NCBI RefSeq assembly: GCF_025446935.1
Contig: NZ_JAOEGN010000004.1
Span: 87,742-151,741 of the forward strand
Source: Paracholeplasma vituli
GTDB taxonomy: Bacteria; Bacillota_I; Bacilli_A; Acholeplasmatales; UBA5453
Reading direction: 5' to 3'
Length of the DNA: 64,000 nucleotides
This document shows positions 49,276-59,845 of the stretch, in pieces; position 1 is the first letter of the stretch, and each line of letters begins with the position of its first letter. The position numbers and the translations under genes were made by a program. The notes beneath the pieces were generated by a model. It had not been told where the DNA came from and did not search any database. It saw only the letters and a list, made by a program, of their open reading frames with translations.

Positions 49276-49304
49276 TTTACAAATCTATATGAATTCGATA
49301 TAAT
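49276..49304 (+). promoter_or_regulatory. Promoter of rpsU
   Basis: TTTACA (49276-49281), a 17-bp spacer and TATAAT (49299-49304). Confidence 0.7.
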
Positions 49305-49345
49305 GATTACGGCTTTAGATTTTAAAGTGCGGAAGGAGGGCAGAC

Positions 49346-49519
49346 ATGCCTAAAATCGTAGTACGTGAATCCGAATCAATTGAAGATGCATTGCGTCGTT
49401 TTAAACGTGACGTATCCAGATCCGGTACCCTCGCAGAAGCACGTAAACGCGAATTTTATGTGAAACCAAGTGTGGATCGTAAAATGAAGCGCCAAGCAGC
49501 TCGAAGCAATAAAAAATAA
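49346..49519 (+). CDS. rpsU: 30S ribosomal protein S21
   Basis: A 57-residue basic protein starting [20 protein letters not shown] and containing [16 protein letters not shown], the S21 family pattern. S21 sits at the platform of the small subunit near the anti-Shine-Dalgarno region. GGAAGGAGG provides a very strong ribosome site. It has its own promoter and a terminator. Confidence 0.95.
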   Translation: MPKIVVRESESIEDALRRFKRDVSRSGTLAEARKREFYVKPSVDRKMKRQAARSNKK

Positions 49520-49541
49520 GCACATCAAATTGTGCTTTTTT
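49518..49541 (+). terminator. Rho-independent terminator after rpsU
   Basis: AAGCACA (49518-49524) pairs with TGTGCTT (49531-49537), followed by T's. Confidence 0.85.
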
Positions 49542-49601
49542 CTTTGATAAAATGCTAAGTTTTTAGCTTTATTATGTTATAATAAACCCAGGAGTGGTTA
49601 A

Positions 49602-50546
49602 ATGAAATTAAGCATTCAATTGAAAGACCCACAGCAGAGTTACAACATCGTGGGCGCGTTTGACAAGAACTTAGAGGTCTTTAAGACCTATTTTGACCAT
49701 TTATTGGTGCTGAATGGGATAGAATTTCATACGGATACGACCGATCCTAAAGTGATTTCAATGATGGAGTCGGTATTATCAGTTATGATTGAGATTGCAC
49801 CCAAGGTCAATATTACCGAACGCGATGTCATTTATTTGATTAAATTAGCTGAGGCGAATGAAATTGATCGTGCAAGTGAACTTTTCTTGAGAAGAAAGCA
49901 AATCATTTTGAATCAACAAGGCAAACCAATTTATCCAAAAACATTTACCCAAGCCATCTATGCAGATGCGATTGGACAATCCGATATGGTGTTTGGGGTT
50001 GGCCCCGCTGGAACAGGAAAAACATATTTAGCCGTCGCACTGGCTGTCAGTTACTTGAAAGAAAATAAAGTCAAGAAACTGATTCTAACTAGACCTGCCG
50101 TTGAAGCTGGTGAATCACTCGGGTTTTTACCGGGCGATTTAAAAGAAAAAGTCGACCCCTATTTAATTCCACTATACGATGCCTTATACGAATTTTTAGG
50201 TGTCGAAATGACCAACTCACTATTAGAAAAGGGTGTCATTGAGATTGCACCGCTTGCCTACATGCGTGGACGCACCCTGGAGAATGCTTTCATCATTCTA
50301 GATGAAGCTCAAAATACAACCCATACCCAGATGAAAATGTTCCTCACTCGATTGGGGTTTTCATCCAAGATGGTCATCACGGGTGACCCATCCCAGGCAG
50401 ACCTTCCCAAAGGTGTTTCCTCCGGTTTAAATGAAGCAATTCAAAAACTGTCTAACATTGACGCAATCAAGGTCATCCATTTCAAACGTTTGGATGTCGT
50501 TAGAAATCCACTCGTGCAAAAAATTCTAGAAAGGTATGACGACTGA
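49602..50546 (+). CDS. phoH: PhoH-like ATPase
   Basis: The 314-residue P-loop ATPase has Walker A GPAGTGKT at about 134-141 and Walker [11 protein letters not shown], typical of PhoH/PhoL. PhoH-like proteins commonly lie next to ybeY and are thought to act in RNA metabolism. It overlaps ybeY by one base (TGATG) and opens a long housekeeping operon. The ribosome site is AGGAGTGG. Confidence 0.9.
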   Translation: MKLSIQLKDPQQSYNIVGAFDKNLEVFKTYFDHLLVLNGIEFHTDTTDPKVISMMESVLSVMIEIAPKVNITERDVIYLIKLAEANEIDRASELFLRRKQIILNQQGKPIYPKTFTQAIYADAIGQSDMVFGVGPAGTGKTYLAVALAVSYLKENKVKKLILTRPAVEAGESLGFLPGDLKEKVDPYLIPLYDALYEFLGVEMTNSLLEKGVIEIAPLAYMRGRTLENAFIILDEAQNTTHTQMKMFLTRLGFSSKMVITGDPSQADLPKGVSSGLNEAIQKLSNIDAIKVIHFKRLDVVRNPLVQKILERYDD

Positions 50547-50962
50547 TGGAAGTTCAATTTTTTAATCAAACCACAGAAAATACAGAATCAGCTGAAACAC
50601 TCATTAAACATATTTTTACTTTCATTGAGGAAAACCATGAAATGAACATCATTTTTATGGACAAACCTCAAATTCAAGAGTTGAATCGTACTTACCGAAA
50701 TATCGATAAAGTAACGGATGTTATCAGTTTTCCAGATCAAGAGGATAACTATATAGGTGATATCTTCATCTGTCTTGAAAGAGCACAAGAACAAGCTGTT
50801 GATTACGGTCACAACATCGAACGTGAAATTGGTTTTCTCGCCGTTCACGGATACTTACATTTACTCGGCTATGACCACCATACAGAAGCCGAAGAAAAAA
50901 TCATGTTCGCGAAGCAAGAAGAAATTCTCAAACGCGCTTCGCTTGAAAGGAAATCATCATGA
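50546..50962 (+). CDS. ybeY: Endoribonuclease / rRNA maturation factor YbeY
   Basis: The 138-residue metal-dependent RNase has the zinc-binding motif [11 protein letters not shown] (H-x3-H-x5-H) and the [13 protein letters not shown] segment. It takes part in 16S rRNA 3'-end maturation and ribosome quality control. It overlaps phoH by 1 bp and cdd by 4 bp (ATGA), so translation is coupled. Confidence 0.93.
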   Translation: MEVQFFNQTTENTESAETLIKHIFTFIEENHEMNIIFMDKPQIQELNRTYRNIDKVTDVISFPDQEDNYIGDIFICLERAQEQAVDYGHNIEREIGFLAVHGYLHLLGYDHHTEAEEKIMFAKQEEILKRASLERKSS

Positions 50963-51366
50963 CAAAAGAACAATTGGTCCAAGAAGCAATAAAAGCTCGA
51001 AAAAACACGTACTCACCGTATTCGAAGTTTGGCGTAGGGGCTGCCTTGCTCATGAAAGATGGCCAAGTCATTCATGGAGCTAATATCGAAAATGCTTCGT
51101 ACCCACTCTCCAATTGTGGTGAACGCAGTGCATTGTTCCACGCTTACAGCTTGGGATATCGTAAAGAAGACATCGTCATGATGGCGATCACCGCGGATAC
51201 TTTAAATCCAGTTAGCCCGTGTGGTGCATGCCGTCAAGTGATCAATGAATTGGTACCGAAAGAAACACCGATTTTGTTATCCAACTTGACCGGTAAGATC
51301 AAAGAGACCACCATTCGTGAATTATTACCATATTCCTTTGATGAGATAGAAAATCATGAACACTAA
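50959..51366 (+). CDS. cdd: Cytidine deaminase
   Basis: The 135-residue homotetramer-type deaminase has zinc ligands in [10 protein letters not shown] (Cys, with Glu as the proton shuttle) and [21 protein letters not shown] is the N-terminal hallmark. It converts cytidine and deoxycytidine to uridine and deoxyuridine, a salvage step that fits the nucleoside importer in the same window. The catalytic motif reads C-G-E instead of the usual C-A-E. It lies between ybeY and era, a conserved Firmicutes order. Confidence 0.93.
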   Translation: MTKEQLVQEAIKARKNTYSPYSKFGVGAALLMKDGQVIHGANIENASYPLSNCGERSALFHAYSLGYRKEDIVMMAITADTLNPVSPCGACRQVINELVPKETPILLSNLTGKIKETTIRELLPYSFDEIENHEH

Positions 51367-52249
51367 GTTTAGAAGTGGCTTTATCAGCATTGTAGGACGC
51401 CCAAATGTTGGGAAATCCACCTTTTTGAATGCCATCATCGGACAAAAGATTGCAATTACATCACCCAAACCTCAAACTACACGTAATCGAATTTTGGGTA
51501 TTAAAACAACACAAGATTATCAAATGGTATTCGTAGACACACCAGGGATTCATAAACCAAAACATGAACTCGGACGACTATTAGACCAAACAGCACAATC
51601 TGCAATTGAGGGCATGGACGCTGTATTATTCATGGTTGATCAAGAAAAAGGTTTGGCTGAAGATCATATTATTCGATTATTTCAAGGCGTTTCTTCACCA
51701 GTCTATTTAATTATCAATAAAGTCGATACCTTAAAATCTAAGATTGAAATCGATAAAATCATCATCAGTTATATGAATGCCTACCCGTTTGCTGGATTTT
51801 TCCCAATATCTGCAATTGAAGGCACCAATTTAAATCACGTCATGGATGAACTTGTGAAGTGTTTACCAGTTGGATATCCACTTTTTGGAGAAACCGAAGT
51901 CACCGATCAAAGTGATTTTCAATTGATGTCCGAAATCATTCGAGAGAAAGTTTTATACCATACGCAAGAGGAAGTACCTCACGCTGTTGCAGTCGTGATT
52001 GAACATACCGAAATGAATGCGGGTGTCTATGAAGTTCACGCCACGATTGTGGTTGAACGCAATACCCAAAAGCAAATCTTGATTGGTAAAGGCGGCGACA
52101 TGCTTAAACAAATTGGCACTGAAGCTCGAAAAGAAATCAACAAAATCCTTGATACCAAGATTCACTTAATATTATGGGTGAAAGTCAAGAAGGACTGGCG
52201 TAATCGTCCTTCTGACTTAAAATCATTTGGTTATGACAAAAACGAGTAA
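51356..52249 (+). CDS. era: GTPase Era
   Basis: The 297-residue protein has an N-terminal GTPase (G1 GRPNVGKS, G3 DTPG, G4 NKVD) and a C-terminal KH domain (IGKGGDMLKQIGTEAR) that binds the 3' end of 16S rRNA. It is a small-subunit assembly checkpoint. It overlaps cdd by 11 bp and recO by 17 bp. Confidence 0.95.
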   Translation: MNTKFRSGFISIVGRPNVGKSTFLNAIIGQKIAITSPKPQTTRNRILGIKTTQDYQMVFVDTPGIHKPKHELGRLLDQTAQSAIEGMDAVLFMVDQEKGLAEDHIIRLFQGVSSPVYLIINKVDTLKSKIEIDKIIISYMNAYPFAGFFPISAIEGTNLNHVMDELVKCLPVGYPLFGETEVTDQSDFQLMSEIIREKVLYHTQEEVPHAVAVVIEHTEMNAGVYEVHATIVVERNTQKQILIGKGGDMLKQIGTEARKEINKILDTKIHLILWVKVKKDWRNRPSDLKSFGYDKNE

Positions 52250-52886
52250 AGGGTTAATCTACAAAACCCAAGATTATAAAGAATCCAGTAAACTCTTGTT
52301 TGTTTATACTCCATCTGGCAAAATCACATTGGTTGCCAGTGGTGTGAAGAGTTATAAGCATGAGTTTAGAGTATTGTCTCAGTACTTGACTGAAATCGAA
52401 TTTGCTTATCAAGATAAAGACATGTATCCTTTATCGAAAGCAAAACTAGTCGACGAATTTACTGACTTAAAAAAAGACTATTCAATGCTATCTAAACAAG
52501 CCTTAATTTTAGAGATAATCGACCATTTAGTCACTGTTGATCTTGACCATGAAAAAATATATGGTTTAGCCATCGAGATGTTAAGACAGCCGTTTGGATA
52601 TATGATTTTTGCTTTAAAGTCATTATTTGCTTTTGGTTATCGCTTAAACTTTATCGGAGATGAGCCTACAGGCTTTTCCATTAAGAATGCCTCTGTGACG
52701 ACGCTTAATCAAAGTGAACATTCCGATATTGATTTAGAAACAACCATTCAAATCGCTGCATTATATTTTTACAAAACTGGGGACTCCATACAATTAGATG
52801 CCCCAAAGATTCGACACATTGAACAATTTATAAAGACCTTTTATCGTTATCATATGGAATACGACTTAAAAGGCTTAAAGGAATAG
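52233..52886 (+). CDS. recO: DNA repair protein RecO
   Basis: The 217-residue protein has an N-terminal OB fold (KGLIYKTQDYKESSKLLFVY) and a helical C-terminal domain. RecO works with RecR to load RecA onto SSB-coated DNA. No Cys residue occurs, so the zinc finger of many RecO proteins is missing. The ATG at 52233 overlaps era by 17 bp with no good ribosome site, so it relies on coupling. Identity rests on weak sequence motifs plus the conserved position after era. Confidence 0.85.
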   Translation: MTKTSKGLIYKTQDYKESSKLLFVYTPSGKITLVASGVKSYKHEFRVLSQYLTEIEFAYQDKDMYPLSKAKLVDEFTDLKKDYSMLSKQALILEIIDHLVTVDLDHEKIYGLAIEMLRQPFGYMIFALKSLFAFGYRLNFIGDEPTGFSIKNASVTTLNQSEHSDIDLETTIQIAALYFYKTGDSIQLDAPKIRHIEQFIKTFYRYHMEYDLKGLKE

Positions 52887-52896
52887 AGAGGGTCCT

Positions 52897-54270
52897 ATGA
52901 TCAGTTTAGAAAAATTAGTAACATATGCTAAAGCTACCGGTTTTATTTTCCAAGGTTCAGAATTGTATGGCGGATTAGCCAATACATGGGACTACGGTCC
53001 GCTCGGTAGTTTACTCAAAAATAATATTAAAAAGGCTTGGTTGAAGAAATTTCATGATGAAAACAGATATAATGTCTTATTGGATTCATCCATTCTCATG
53101 AACTCTCAAGTCTGGGTAGCCAGCGGCCACGTGGGTGGGTTTTCTGATCCACTAACTGAGTGCAAGAGCTGTAACACCCGCCATCGCGCAGACAAACTCA
53201 TTGAAGAACATACCCATAATAGTGTGAATCCGAGTGCTTGGTCACACGAACAACTCCATCAATACATGATGAATGAGAAAGTTGCTTGTCCAAACTGTGG
53301 CAAAGTTAATTGGACTGAAATTAAGTCATTTAACCTTATGTTTAAGACTTCCCAAGGTGTCACAGAAAGTGCAGGGAACACCGTTTACCTAAGACCAGAA
53401 ACCGCTCAAGGGATTTTCATCAACTTCAAGAATATCCAAAGAACGACCCGCAGAAAGGTCCCATTTGGTGTTTGCCAAGTTGGTAAATCTTTCCGTAATG
53501 AAATTACCCCAGGTAACTTCATTTTCCGTACACGGGAATTCGAACAAATGGAATTGGAATTCTTCTGCAAACCTGGTACTGAAATCGAATGGTTCAACTA
53601 TTGGCGTACGTACGCCATTGAATTCCTTCAAACGTTAGGCTTAAAACGTGAAAATCTTGAATTACACGACCATGCCCAAGAAGAACTATCTCACTATTCA
53701 AATGCAACTACAGACGTTTTATATCGTTTTCCTTGGGGCTTTGATGAACTTTGGGGGATTGCATCCAGAACGAACTTTGACTTAAATGCACACCAAACCC
53801 ATTCTAAGGAAAACTTAGAATACTTAGACCCAGATACAAACGAAAAATATTTACCATACGTCGTTGAACCATCCCTAGGGGTAGAACGCTTACTAATGGC
53901 TATTCTTACTGAAAGCTATGAAGAAGAAGTTCTTGCAGATGGACAAATCCGTGAAGTTTTACATATCCATCCCGCTTTAGCACCTTATCAAGTTGCGATA
54001 CTCCCATTAATTAAGAAAAAACATGATCAGTACGCTCTAGAACTACGCGATCAAGTTGCGAAGTATGTTCAAGTAACCTACGATGAAACCCAAAATATTG
54101 GTAAACGTTACCGCCGTCAAGACCAAATTGGTACCCCATTTTGTGTCACAATTGATGATGAAACATTAGAAAACCAAACGGTTACTGTTCGTGAACGTGA
54201 TTCGATGGCTCAGACCCGTATTCCAGTTTCTGAACTTAAAGCATTCTTGTTAGAAAAAACCACATTATAA
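52897..54270 (+). CDS. glyS: Glycyl-tRNA synthetase (single-chain, alpha2 type)
   Basis: The 457-residue class II synthetase has an N-terminal segment GSELYGGLANTWDYGPLG, a CxxC...CxxC insertion (TECKSCNTRH and ACPNCGK), motif 2 (FRNEITPGNFIFRTREFEQME) and motif 3 (VEPSLGVERLLMAIL). A C-terminal anticodon-binding domain follows (HPALAPYQVAILPL). It is the eukaryote-like single-chain type common in Mollicutes and many Firmicutes rather than alpha/beta GlyQ-GlyS. It lies between recO and dnaG. Confidence 0.95.
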   Translation: MISLEKLVTYAKATGFIFQGSELYGGLANTWDYGPLGSLLKNNIKKAWLKKFHDENRYNVLLDSSILMNSQVWVASGHVGGFSDPLTECKSCNTRHRADKLIEEHTHNSVNPSAWSHEQLHQYMMNEKVACPNCGKVNWTEIKSFNLMFKTSQGVTESAGNTVYLRPETAQGIFINFKNIQRTTRRKVPFGVCQVGKSFRNEITPGNFIFRTREFEQMELEFFCKPGTEIEWFNYWRTYAIEFLQTLGLKRENLELHDHAQEELSHYSNATTDVLYRFPWGFDELWGIASRTNFDLNAHQTHSKENLEYLDPDTNEKYLPYVVEPSLGVERLLMAILTESYEEEVLADGQIREVLHIHPALAPYQVAILPLIKKKHDQYALELRDQVAKYVQVTYDETQNIGKRYRRQDQIGTPFCVTIDDETLENQTVTVRERDSMAQTRIPVSELKAFLLEKTTL

Positions 54271-54291
54271 TTCAACAAAGGAGGTCTTTTT

Positions 54292-56058
54292 ATGCCGATA
54301 GACCGTCATATAATCGATCAAATCAATGAAAAGACCGATATTGTCGCACTGGTAAGTCCTTATGTTAATCTCGTTAAAAAAGGGAAAAACTATATGGGCC
54401 AATGCCCATTTCACGACGATAAAAGCCCTTCGTTCTCAGTATCTCCAGAAAAACATTTAGCAAAATGTATGGCGTGTGGAGAGGGCGGTTCTCCGATTGT
54501 CTTTTATCAAAAAATCAAAAATGTATCTTTTCCCGAAGCGGTCAAAGCGTTAGCACAACCACTAGGGATAGAGGTGGATGTTGAAGTGAATTCGAATCCG
54601 ACCTTGAAAGAACATGAGTTGATGAAAGAAGCCTCTTCCTTCTATACATTCTATTTAAGTAATTCTACCTATGGTAAAACCGCGTTAAATTATCTAGAAA
54701 AACGTGGCATTTTGAAAGAAGATATTGCACATTTCGAAATTGGACTCGCTCCAAAAGAAAAAGATGCTTTGTATCAAATCTTAAAGAACAAAGGCTTCGA
54801 TCCCACCATGATGGTGGATCTCGGCTTAGTAAAACAACGTGAAGACGGTTCTTATTATGATTTAATGACTAAACGCATTACGTTCCCGATTCACGATAAA
54901 GAAGGACGGGTCGTAGGGTTTTCAGGTCGTACACTCGAAGATGACCCAGTTAAATATTTGAATACACCCGAAACAAAGATATTTAAGAAGGGTGAAGTCC
55001 TTTATCATTTATTTCAAGCGAGTAGAGACATTCGGATGAAGAAAAAAGTCATCCTATATGAAGGCTTTTTTGATGTCATCGCTTCTTATAAGAGTGGCCT
55101 AGGTAACGCGGTCGCAACCATGGGTACTGCACTGACTAAACAACAAGCCCTTTTATTAAAACAAGTAACTTCAGATGTTTTAATTGCTTATGATGGAGAC
55201 AATGCAGGTCAACAAGCGACCATGAAGGCTATTCAAATCTTAGAAGAAGCTAGACTTCGAATCGACATTGTATCGTTGAAAGACGGATTAGATCCTGATG
55301 ACTACTTAAAGAAATATGGTCCTGAAGCGTTTCAAGTTGCTTTCACGAAAACAGTAGACCCACTTGTCTTTAGTTATGAATTTCATAAAAAAGGCTTAGA
55401 CCTTAAAAACTCAAACGACATTCAAGAATTCAAAACGAGAATTAAGCGGATGTTGCGACTAAAAGACCAATCGATTCAGGAAATCTACCTAAAACAATTA
55501 GCCAAAGATATCGGTTCAAGTTACGATTCGGTGATGCCTAAAGATAATTCTTATGGGACACCCGATCAAAAACCATTTTTGCCAAAACCTAAACCAGCCC
55601 CTGTAAAGTCACTGAAAAAATATTACAGCGCTGAAATTCAATTGTTCATTGCGATGACTTTAAATTATGACGATGCTAGACGTATCGATGATGCTCTAGG
55701 GACTCAATATGTTGCGGATGTAGATTTATTTAAACTCCGTGGCCATTTGATGTTAGGTTATTATAAGACATACGAGATATTTGACTTAGAAACATATAAG
55801 TCCACCCTAACACCTGAACTTTTAGATGTATTTGAATCCAAAGTTGAAAACACACTGGTTTGGAAAATTACACCAAAATTTGAAGAAACCAACATTACAG
55901 ATTTGCTTTCTGTGATGAAAAATATCATCAATGAAAAGCGCTATATCCAAGTGATGGAAGCCATTAAGAATGAGAATGAAGCGTATACTCAAACCGCTTA
56001 TGTAGAAGAACAAAAGAAGATTAAAAATCAAATGGAAAAAGGTAAGGTGAAATCATGA
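54292..56058 (+). CDS. dnaG: DNA primase DnaG
   Basis: The 588-residue primase has an N-terminal CHC2 zinc-binding domain (CPFHDDKSPSF, then CMACGEGG), a central primase core with TOPRIM (EGFFDVIASYKSG, TMGTALT, AYDGDNAG, an intact DxDxxG-like site) and a C-terminal helicase-binding part from about residue 440. It makes RNA primers for replication. The ribosome site is AAAGGAGG. It overlaps the first sigma gene by 4 bp. Confidence 0.95.
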   Translation: MPIDRHIIDQINEKTDIVALVSPYVNLVKKGKNYMGQCPFHDDKSPSFSVSPEKHLAKCMACGEGGSPIVFYQKIKNVSFPEAVKALAQPLGIEVDVEVNSNPTLKEHELMKEASSFYTFYLSNSTYGKTALNYLEKRGILKEDIAHFEIGLAPKEKDALYQILKNKGFDPTMMVDLGLVKQREDGSYYDLMTKRITFPIHDKEGRVVGFSGRTLEDDPVKYLNTPETKIFKKGEVLYHLFQASRDIRMKKKVILYEGFFDVIASYKSGLGNAVATMGTALTKQQALLLKQVTSDVLIAYDGDNAGQQATMKAIQILEEARLRIDIVSLKDGLDPDDYLKKYGPEAFQVAFTKTVDPLVFSYEFHKKGLDLKNSNDIQEFKTRIKRMLRLKDQSIQEIYLKQLAKDIGSSYDSVMPKDNSYGTPDQKPFLPKPKPAPVKSLKKYYSAEIQLFIAMTLNYDDARRIDDALGTQYVADVDLFKLRGHLMLGYYKTYEIFDLETYKSTLTPELLDVFESKVENTLVWKITPKFEETNITDLLSVMKNIINEKRYIQVMEAIKNENEAYTQTAYVEEQKKIKNQMEKGKVKS

Positions 56059-57131
56059 CTTCAGATGCGAGTTGGATTGAAAGTGTATTAGAGACTTACA
56101 AAGAAACCAAAAAAGTACCGCTCAATGATATCCTTGAAATGAGCGAACTTGAAGACCACGAATTCGATGAAATCAAAAAAGCACTCGATCAAGCTGGTTA
56201 TGAGATTACCTACGATGATGATGAAAACACCCCATTAATTGATACAACTGTTGAGAAGCCTACAGATAATTATCACCGTTATTTAAAGGAAATGGGTGAA
56301 ATCAATCTTCTGACTCTAGATGAAGAAAAAGATATTACTAAAAAGGTATTTATGGGCCATGAAGCCATGGCACTTGGCATCCAAACTGACCCATCCGCAG
56401 AAGCAGAACGTCAAAAAACCATTGGGATAGCTGTTGAAGCGAAAAACCGTCTCATCCTGTCGAATTTAAGATTGGTTGTTTCGATTGCTAAAAAATCTGA
56501 TGGTAAGATGGACATGCTTGACCTCATTCAAGAGGGAACCATGGGCTTAATGAAAGCTGCCGATAAATTTGATTATCGGATGGGAAATCGATTCTCAACT
56601 TACGCTACTTGGTGGATTAAACAATCCATATCTCGTGCGATTGCGAAACAGTCTAAAACGATTCGAATTCCTGTTCATTTAGTTGAAAATTTAAATCGAA
56701 TGGTTCGTATAAAAAATGAATTGAGATCTAGATTGAATCGACACCCCTCGGATGAAGAAGTTGCGGAAGCACTCGGTGTTAGTTTGGAAAAGCTAGCCTC
56801 GTATGAACAACTTTCACAAGAAGTTGTCTCTCTGGATAAATCGGTTGGAACGGAGGAAGACGCTACATTAGCGGACTTTATCGCCTCAAACGTAATGAAT
56901 CCCGAAGAGTCCTATATGGCTATGAAGGAAAAAGAACACATTTCCTTGTTGTTAAAACAACTTGGACCACGTGACGAACAAGTGATGCGTTATCGCTTTG
57001 GTTTGTATGATGGTAAGTATTATACACTAGAAGAAATCGGAAATATCATGGGATTAACCCGTGAACGCATCCGTCAAATCATTTCTAAAAGTTTGGCGAC
57101 GTTACGTCAAACCCATAAATTGCTTAAATAA
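56055..57131 (+). CDS. Sigma-70 family factor, first of two tandem genes
   Basis: The 358-residue protein has an N-terminal region 1.1-like domain (1-55), region 1.2 ([20 protein letters not shown]), region 2 ([20 protein letters not shown] and [18 protein letters not shown]), region 3 ([16 protein letters not shown]) and region 4.2 ([20 protein letters not shown]). It is a full-length primary-type sigma, but the primary-type segment [17 protein letters not shown] is replaced by [16 protein letters not shown] and region 2.4 carries KQS...AIAKQSK, so its promoter choice may differ. It overlaps dnaG by 4 bp and is 14 bp before the canonical rpoD. Confidence 0.85.
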   Translation: MTSDASWIESVLETYKETKKVPLNDILEMSELEDHEFDEIKKALDQAGYEITYDDDENTPLIDTTVEKPTDNYHRYLKEMGEINLLTLDEEKDITKKVFMGHEAMALGIQTDPSAEAERQKTIGIAVEAKNRLILSNLRLVVSIAKKSDGKMDMLDLIQEGTMGLMKAADKFDYRMGNRFSTYATWWIKQSISRAIAKQSKTIRIPVHLVENLNRMVRIKNELRSRLNRHPSDEEVAEALGVSLEKLASYEQLSQEVVSLDKSVGTEEDATLADFIASNVMNPEESYMAMKEKEHISLLLKQLGPRDEQVMRYRFGLYDGKYYTLEEIGNIMGLTRERIRQIISKSLATLRQTHKLLK

Positions 57132-57145
57132 TAAGGAGTAAATAC

Positions 57146-58423
57146 ATGAATTTAGATAAAGTAATCGCCGATTTAATCAAAGTTGGCAAGAAGAATAATA
57201 ACGAAGTAAACTACAGCGACGTGATTAAACACGCTGCATTTGGGACTCCCGATTATTTAGCGATTGAAGCTGCTCTACTCGATGAGGATATTGACATTAT
57301 AAATCTTGAAGTCGAAGAAGACTTAATTGAAGAGGTCGAAACCCCTGCTCCTGTCATTGTGGATGACTTAGATGATGTTGAAGATGACCTCGATGAGGAT
57401 ATTGACTTCGATCAGTTATCGTTATCCTCATTAGAAATTGAAGATATCAAAGAAGAAGAACTTTTAAATATTGAATCCTTACCATCCTCGATTAAAGTTG
57501 ATGACCCAGTTAGAATGTATTTAAAAGAAATTGGCCGTATTCCACTTTTAAGCAGTGACGAAGAAGTCAATTTGGCCATCCGCGTCAACAATGGTCGTTT
57601 CGCTCAGGAACAACTCAATGACATGAAAAATGATAATGTCGATATTCCTGAAGATGAACGACTCCAACTAGAAAATATGGTTGAGGATGCAATCTATGCG
57701 AAAAACCGATTAGTTGAAGCCAACTACCGTCTAGTCGTTTCGATTGCGAAACGTTATGTCGGTCGCGGTATGCTATTTTTAGACCTTATTCAAGAAGGTA
57801 ATATGGGACTGATGCGTGCTGTGGATAAGTTCGATCATGAAAAGGGCTTCAAATTCTCAACCTACGCAACCTGGTGGATTCGTCAGGCCATCACCCGTGC
57901 TGTAGCAGACCAGGCGAGAACCATTCGTATTCCGGTTCATATGGTAGAAACCATCAATAAGCTCGTGCGTATTCAACGTCAACTCGTACAAGAGTTATCT
58001 CGTGAACCATCACCAGAAGAAATTGGTGAACGCATGGGAATTACGGCTGAACGCGTTCAAGCCATTCAAAAGATTGCTCAAGAACCCATCTCATTAGAAG
58101 CACCAGTAGGTGAAGAAGACGATTCATCCTTGGGTGACTTTATTTCAGACCCAACTGCACTTAATCCATATGAATATACTGTTCAAGAAATGGTCAAACG
58201 TACACTAGATGAAGTCTTAGAAACACTTACAGACCGTGAAGAAAAAGTACTAAGATTACGTTATGGTCTATTGGATGGAAAAACCCATACCCTTGAAGAA
58301 GTCGGTAAGGAATTTGGCGTCACACGTGAACGTATCCGTCAAATTGAATCTAAAGCCCTTCGTAAACTTAGACAGCCAAGCCGTCAAAAGAAATTAAAAG
58401 ACTTTAACTTAACTCGAAAATAA
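57146..58423 (+). CDS. rpoD: Primary sigma factor RpoD/SigA
   Basis: The 425-residue protein has an acidic N-terminal region (about 60-115), region 1.2 ([16 protein letters not shown]), region 2 ([20 protein letters not shown] and [20 protein letters not shown]), region 3 ([15 protein letters not shown]), region 4.1 and region 4.2 ([20 protein letters not shown]). All match the vegetative sigma. It follows dnaG and a second sigma gene, and its stop overlaps the trmK start by one base (TAATG). It should recognise the TTGACA/TATAAT promoters seen throughout the window. Confidence 0.95.
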   Translation: MNLDKVIADLIKVGKKNNNEVNYSDVIKHAAFGTPDYLAIEAALLDEDIDIINLEVEEDLIEEVETPAPVIVDDLDDVEDDLDEDIDFDQLSLSSLEIEDIKEEELLNIESLPSSIKVDDPVRMYLKEIGRIPLLSSDEEVNLAIRVNNGRFAQEQLNDMKNDNVDIPEDERLQLENMVEDAIYAKNRLVEANYRLVVSIAKRYVGRGMLFLDLIQEGNMGLMRAVDKFDHEKGFKFSTYATWWIRQAITRAVADQARTIRIPVHMVETINKLVRIQRQLVQELSREPSPEEIGERMGITAERVQAIQKIAQEPISLEAPVGEEDDSSLGDFISDPTALNPYEYTVQEMVKRTLDEVLETLTDREEKVLRLRYGLLDGKTHTLEEVGKEFGVTRERIRQIESKALRKLRQPSRQKKLKDFNLTRK

Positions 58424-59064
58424 TGACTCGAATTGAAGCATTAAGCAAACTGACAAATGGTATCGATACACTCTTAGATATCGGAACAGATCATGGCTAC
58501 GTCATCATCGATGCACTAGAAAAAGGTTACATCAAACAAGCAATTGCCTGTGAAGTTAACCCTATGCCCTTAGAAAATGCCCGACAAAATATTGCCGCCT
58601 CTGGATTGTCAGATCGTGTTCATTTTGTATTAAGTAATGGATTTTTAAATGTTATTAAACCATTTGATGGTGTTTTAATTGCAGGTATGGGCATGCACCT
58701 GATAAAAGATATCTTATTACAGCCCCATACTAAAGCGAAAAAATACATCTTACAAGCGAACAATCATATCGATCAATTGCGTGAATTTATTACGAACAAT
58801 GACTTTAGAATTGTGGATGAAGTAAGTATTTTTGAAAAGTTCCATTATGTGATTTTAGTTGTTGAACCAGGAATCATGAAACTATCCCAAAAAGAATGTT
58901 ATATTGGACCATTTTTAAAAAATCACCCAGAATCCCTACAGTATTACCTAAATTTACAACGTATCCTAAGTTCTAATCACATGCGCGCAACTGGCGAAAA
59001 AAAGCGTCAAATTGCGGTTAAATTGGATTATCTAAGTGAAGTCATTTCGGATTTACAAAAATAA
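58423..59064 (+). CDS. trmK: tRNA (adenine22-N1)-methyltransferase TrmK
   Basis: The 213-residue SAM-dependent methyltransferase (COG2384/DUF633 type) has motif I LLDIGTDHGYVII, then CEVNPMPLENARQNI and GVLIAGMGMHLI. It methylates A22 in tRNA. In Bacillus and relatives it directly follows sigA, as here. A terminator at 59071 ends the housekeeping run. Confidence 0.9.
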   Translation: MTRIEALSKLTNGIDTLLDIGTDHGYVIIDALEKGYIKQAIACEVNPMPLENARQNIAASGLSDRVHFVLSNGFLNVIKPFDGVLIAGMGMHLIKDILLQPHTKAKKYILQANNHIDQLREFITNNDFRIVDEVSIFEKFHYVILVVEPGIMKLSQKECYIGPFLKNHPESLQYYLNLQRILSSNHMRATGEKKRQIAVKLDYLSEVISDLQK

Positions 59065-59070
59065 TAAATT

Positions 59071-59103
59071 AGCACTCGAAAGTAATTAATTCGGGTGCTT
59101 TTA
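59071..59103 (+). terminator. Rho-independent terminator after trmK
   Basis: AGCACTCGAA (59071-59080) pairs with TTCGGGTGCT (59090-59099, one G-T), followed by TTTT. Confidence 0.85.
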
Positions 59104-59154
59104 CTTTATAAGTATGTGAATTTTTAAAAAACTATTGAATCTCATTACTTTTGC

Positions 59155-59184
59155 TTTACATTTTGTTAATTAAAACGATATAAT
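59155..59184 (+). promoter_or_regulatory. Promoter of the marR-like gene
   Basis: TTTACA (59155-59160), an 18-bp spacer and TATAAT (59179-59184). Confidence 0.6.
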
Positions 59185-59213
59185 GTTAGTGTATTAGTAA
59201 GGGGGGAATTACT

Positions 59214-59642
59214 ATGAACGAAAAGTTAGTTTTTGCACAAGACTTTGAAAGAGCATTGCAAGGACTTAGAAAGAGTGGAATCTACCGTCACAAAAAATAT
59301 GCTTTAAGTGACGCAGACATTACGCTACTATTCTCAGTCGCATTTGGTGATCCAACAGGGATTAAGCCATCTGCTATAGCAAAACGCTTGAAAGTCACAT
59401 TACCAGCGATTACTCACAAGATGAACAAGCTTGTGGATGATGGCTATCTAGCACGTAGAGACTCTAAGTCTGACCATCGTGTTACTTATGTACTGCTCAC
59501 TGAAAAAGGACAAGCTTTTGTTGAAAGTGTCCAAGACGTGTATTATGCACGCATTCAGAAGTTGATGAAACATCTTGGGGAACAAGATACAAAAACATTA
59601 TTCCGTATCTTGAATAAAATCAACGCAGTAGGGAAACTCTAG
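59214..59642 (+). CDS. MarR family transcriptional regulator
   Basis: The 142-residue protein has a winged-helix domain: GIKPSAIAKRLKVTLPAITHKMNKL is the recognition region and RRDSKSDHRVTYVLLTEKG is the wing with the DxR signature of MarR proteins. MarR proteins usually repress nearby genes and respond to phenolic or oxidative signals. The gene stands alone with its own promoter and terminator, so its target is unclear. The ribosome site is AAGGGGGGAA. Confidence 0.88.
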   Translation: MNEKLVFAQDFERALQGLRKSGIYRHKKYALSDADITLLFSVAFGDPTGIKPSAIAKRLKVTLPAITHKMNKLVDDGYLARRDSKSDHRVTYVLLTEKGQAFVESVQDVYYARIQKLMKHLGEQDTKTLFRILNKINAVGKL

Positions 59643-59648
59643 TGTAAG

Positions 59649-59674
59649 AGGGATGGCAACATCCCTTTTTCTTT
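59649..59674 (+). terminator. Rho-independent terminator after the marR-like gene
   Basis: AGGGATG (59649-59655) pairs with CATCCCT (59660-59666) around GCAA, then a T-rich tract. Confidence 0.85.
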
Positions 59675-59707
59675 TCATAAAAAACAGTATTTCATGAAAG
59701 TTTTGTC

Positions 59708-59736
59708 TTTACATTAAAATTGATTTGGGTTATAAT
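59708..59736 (+). promoter_or_regulatory. Promoter of tRNA-Arg(TCT)
   Basis: TTTACA (59708-59713), a 17-bp spacer and TATAAT (59731-59736), 18 bp before the mature 5' end. Confidence 0.65.
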
Positions 59737-59754
59737 AACTTTGCTGTCAAAATT

Positions 59755-59831
<77 letters not shown>

Positions 59832-59845
59832 TTTTAGCCAGTTAC

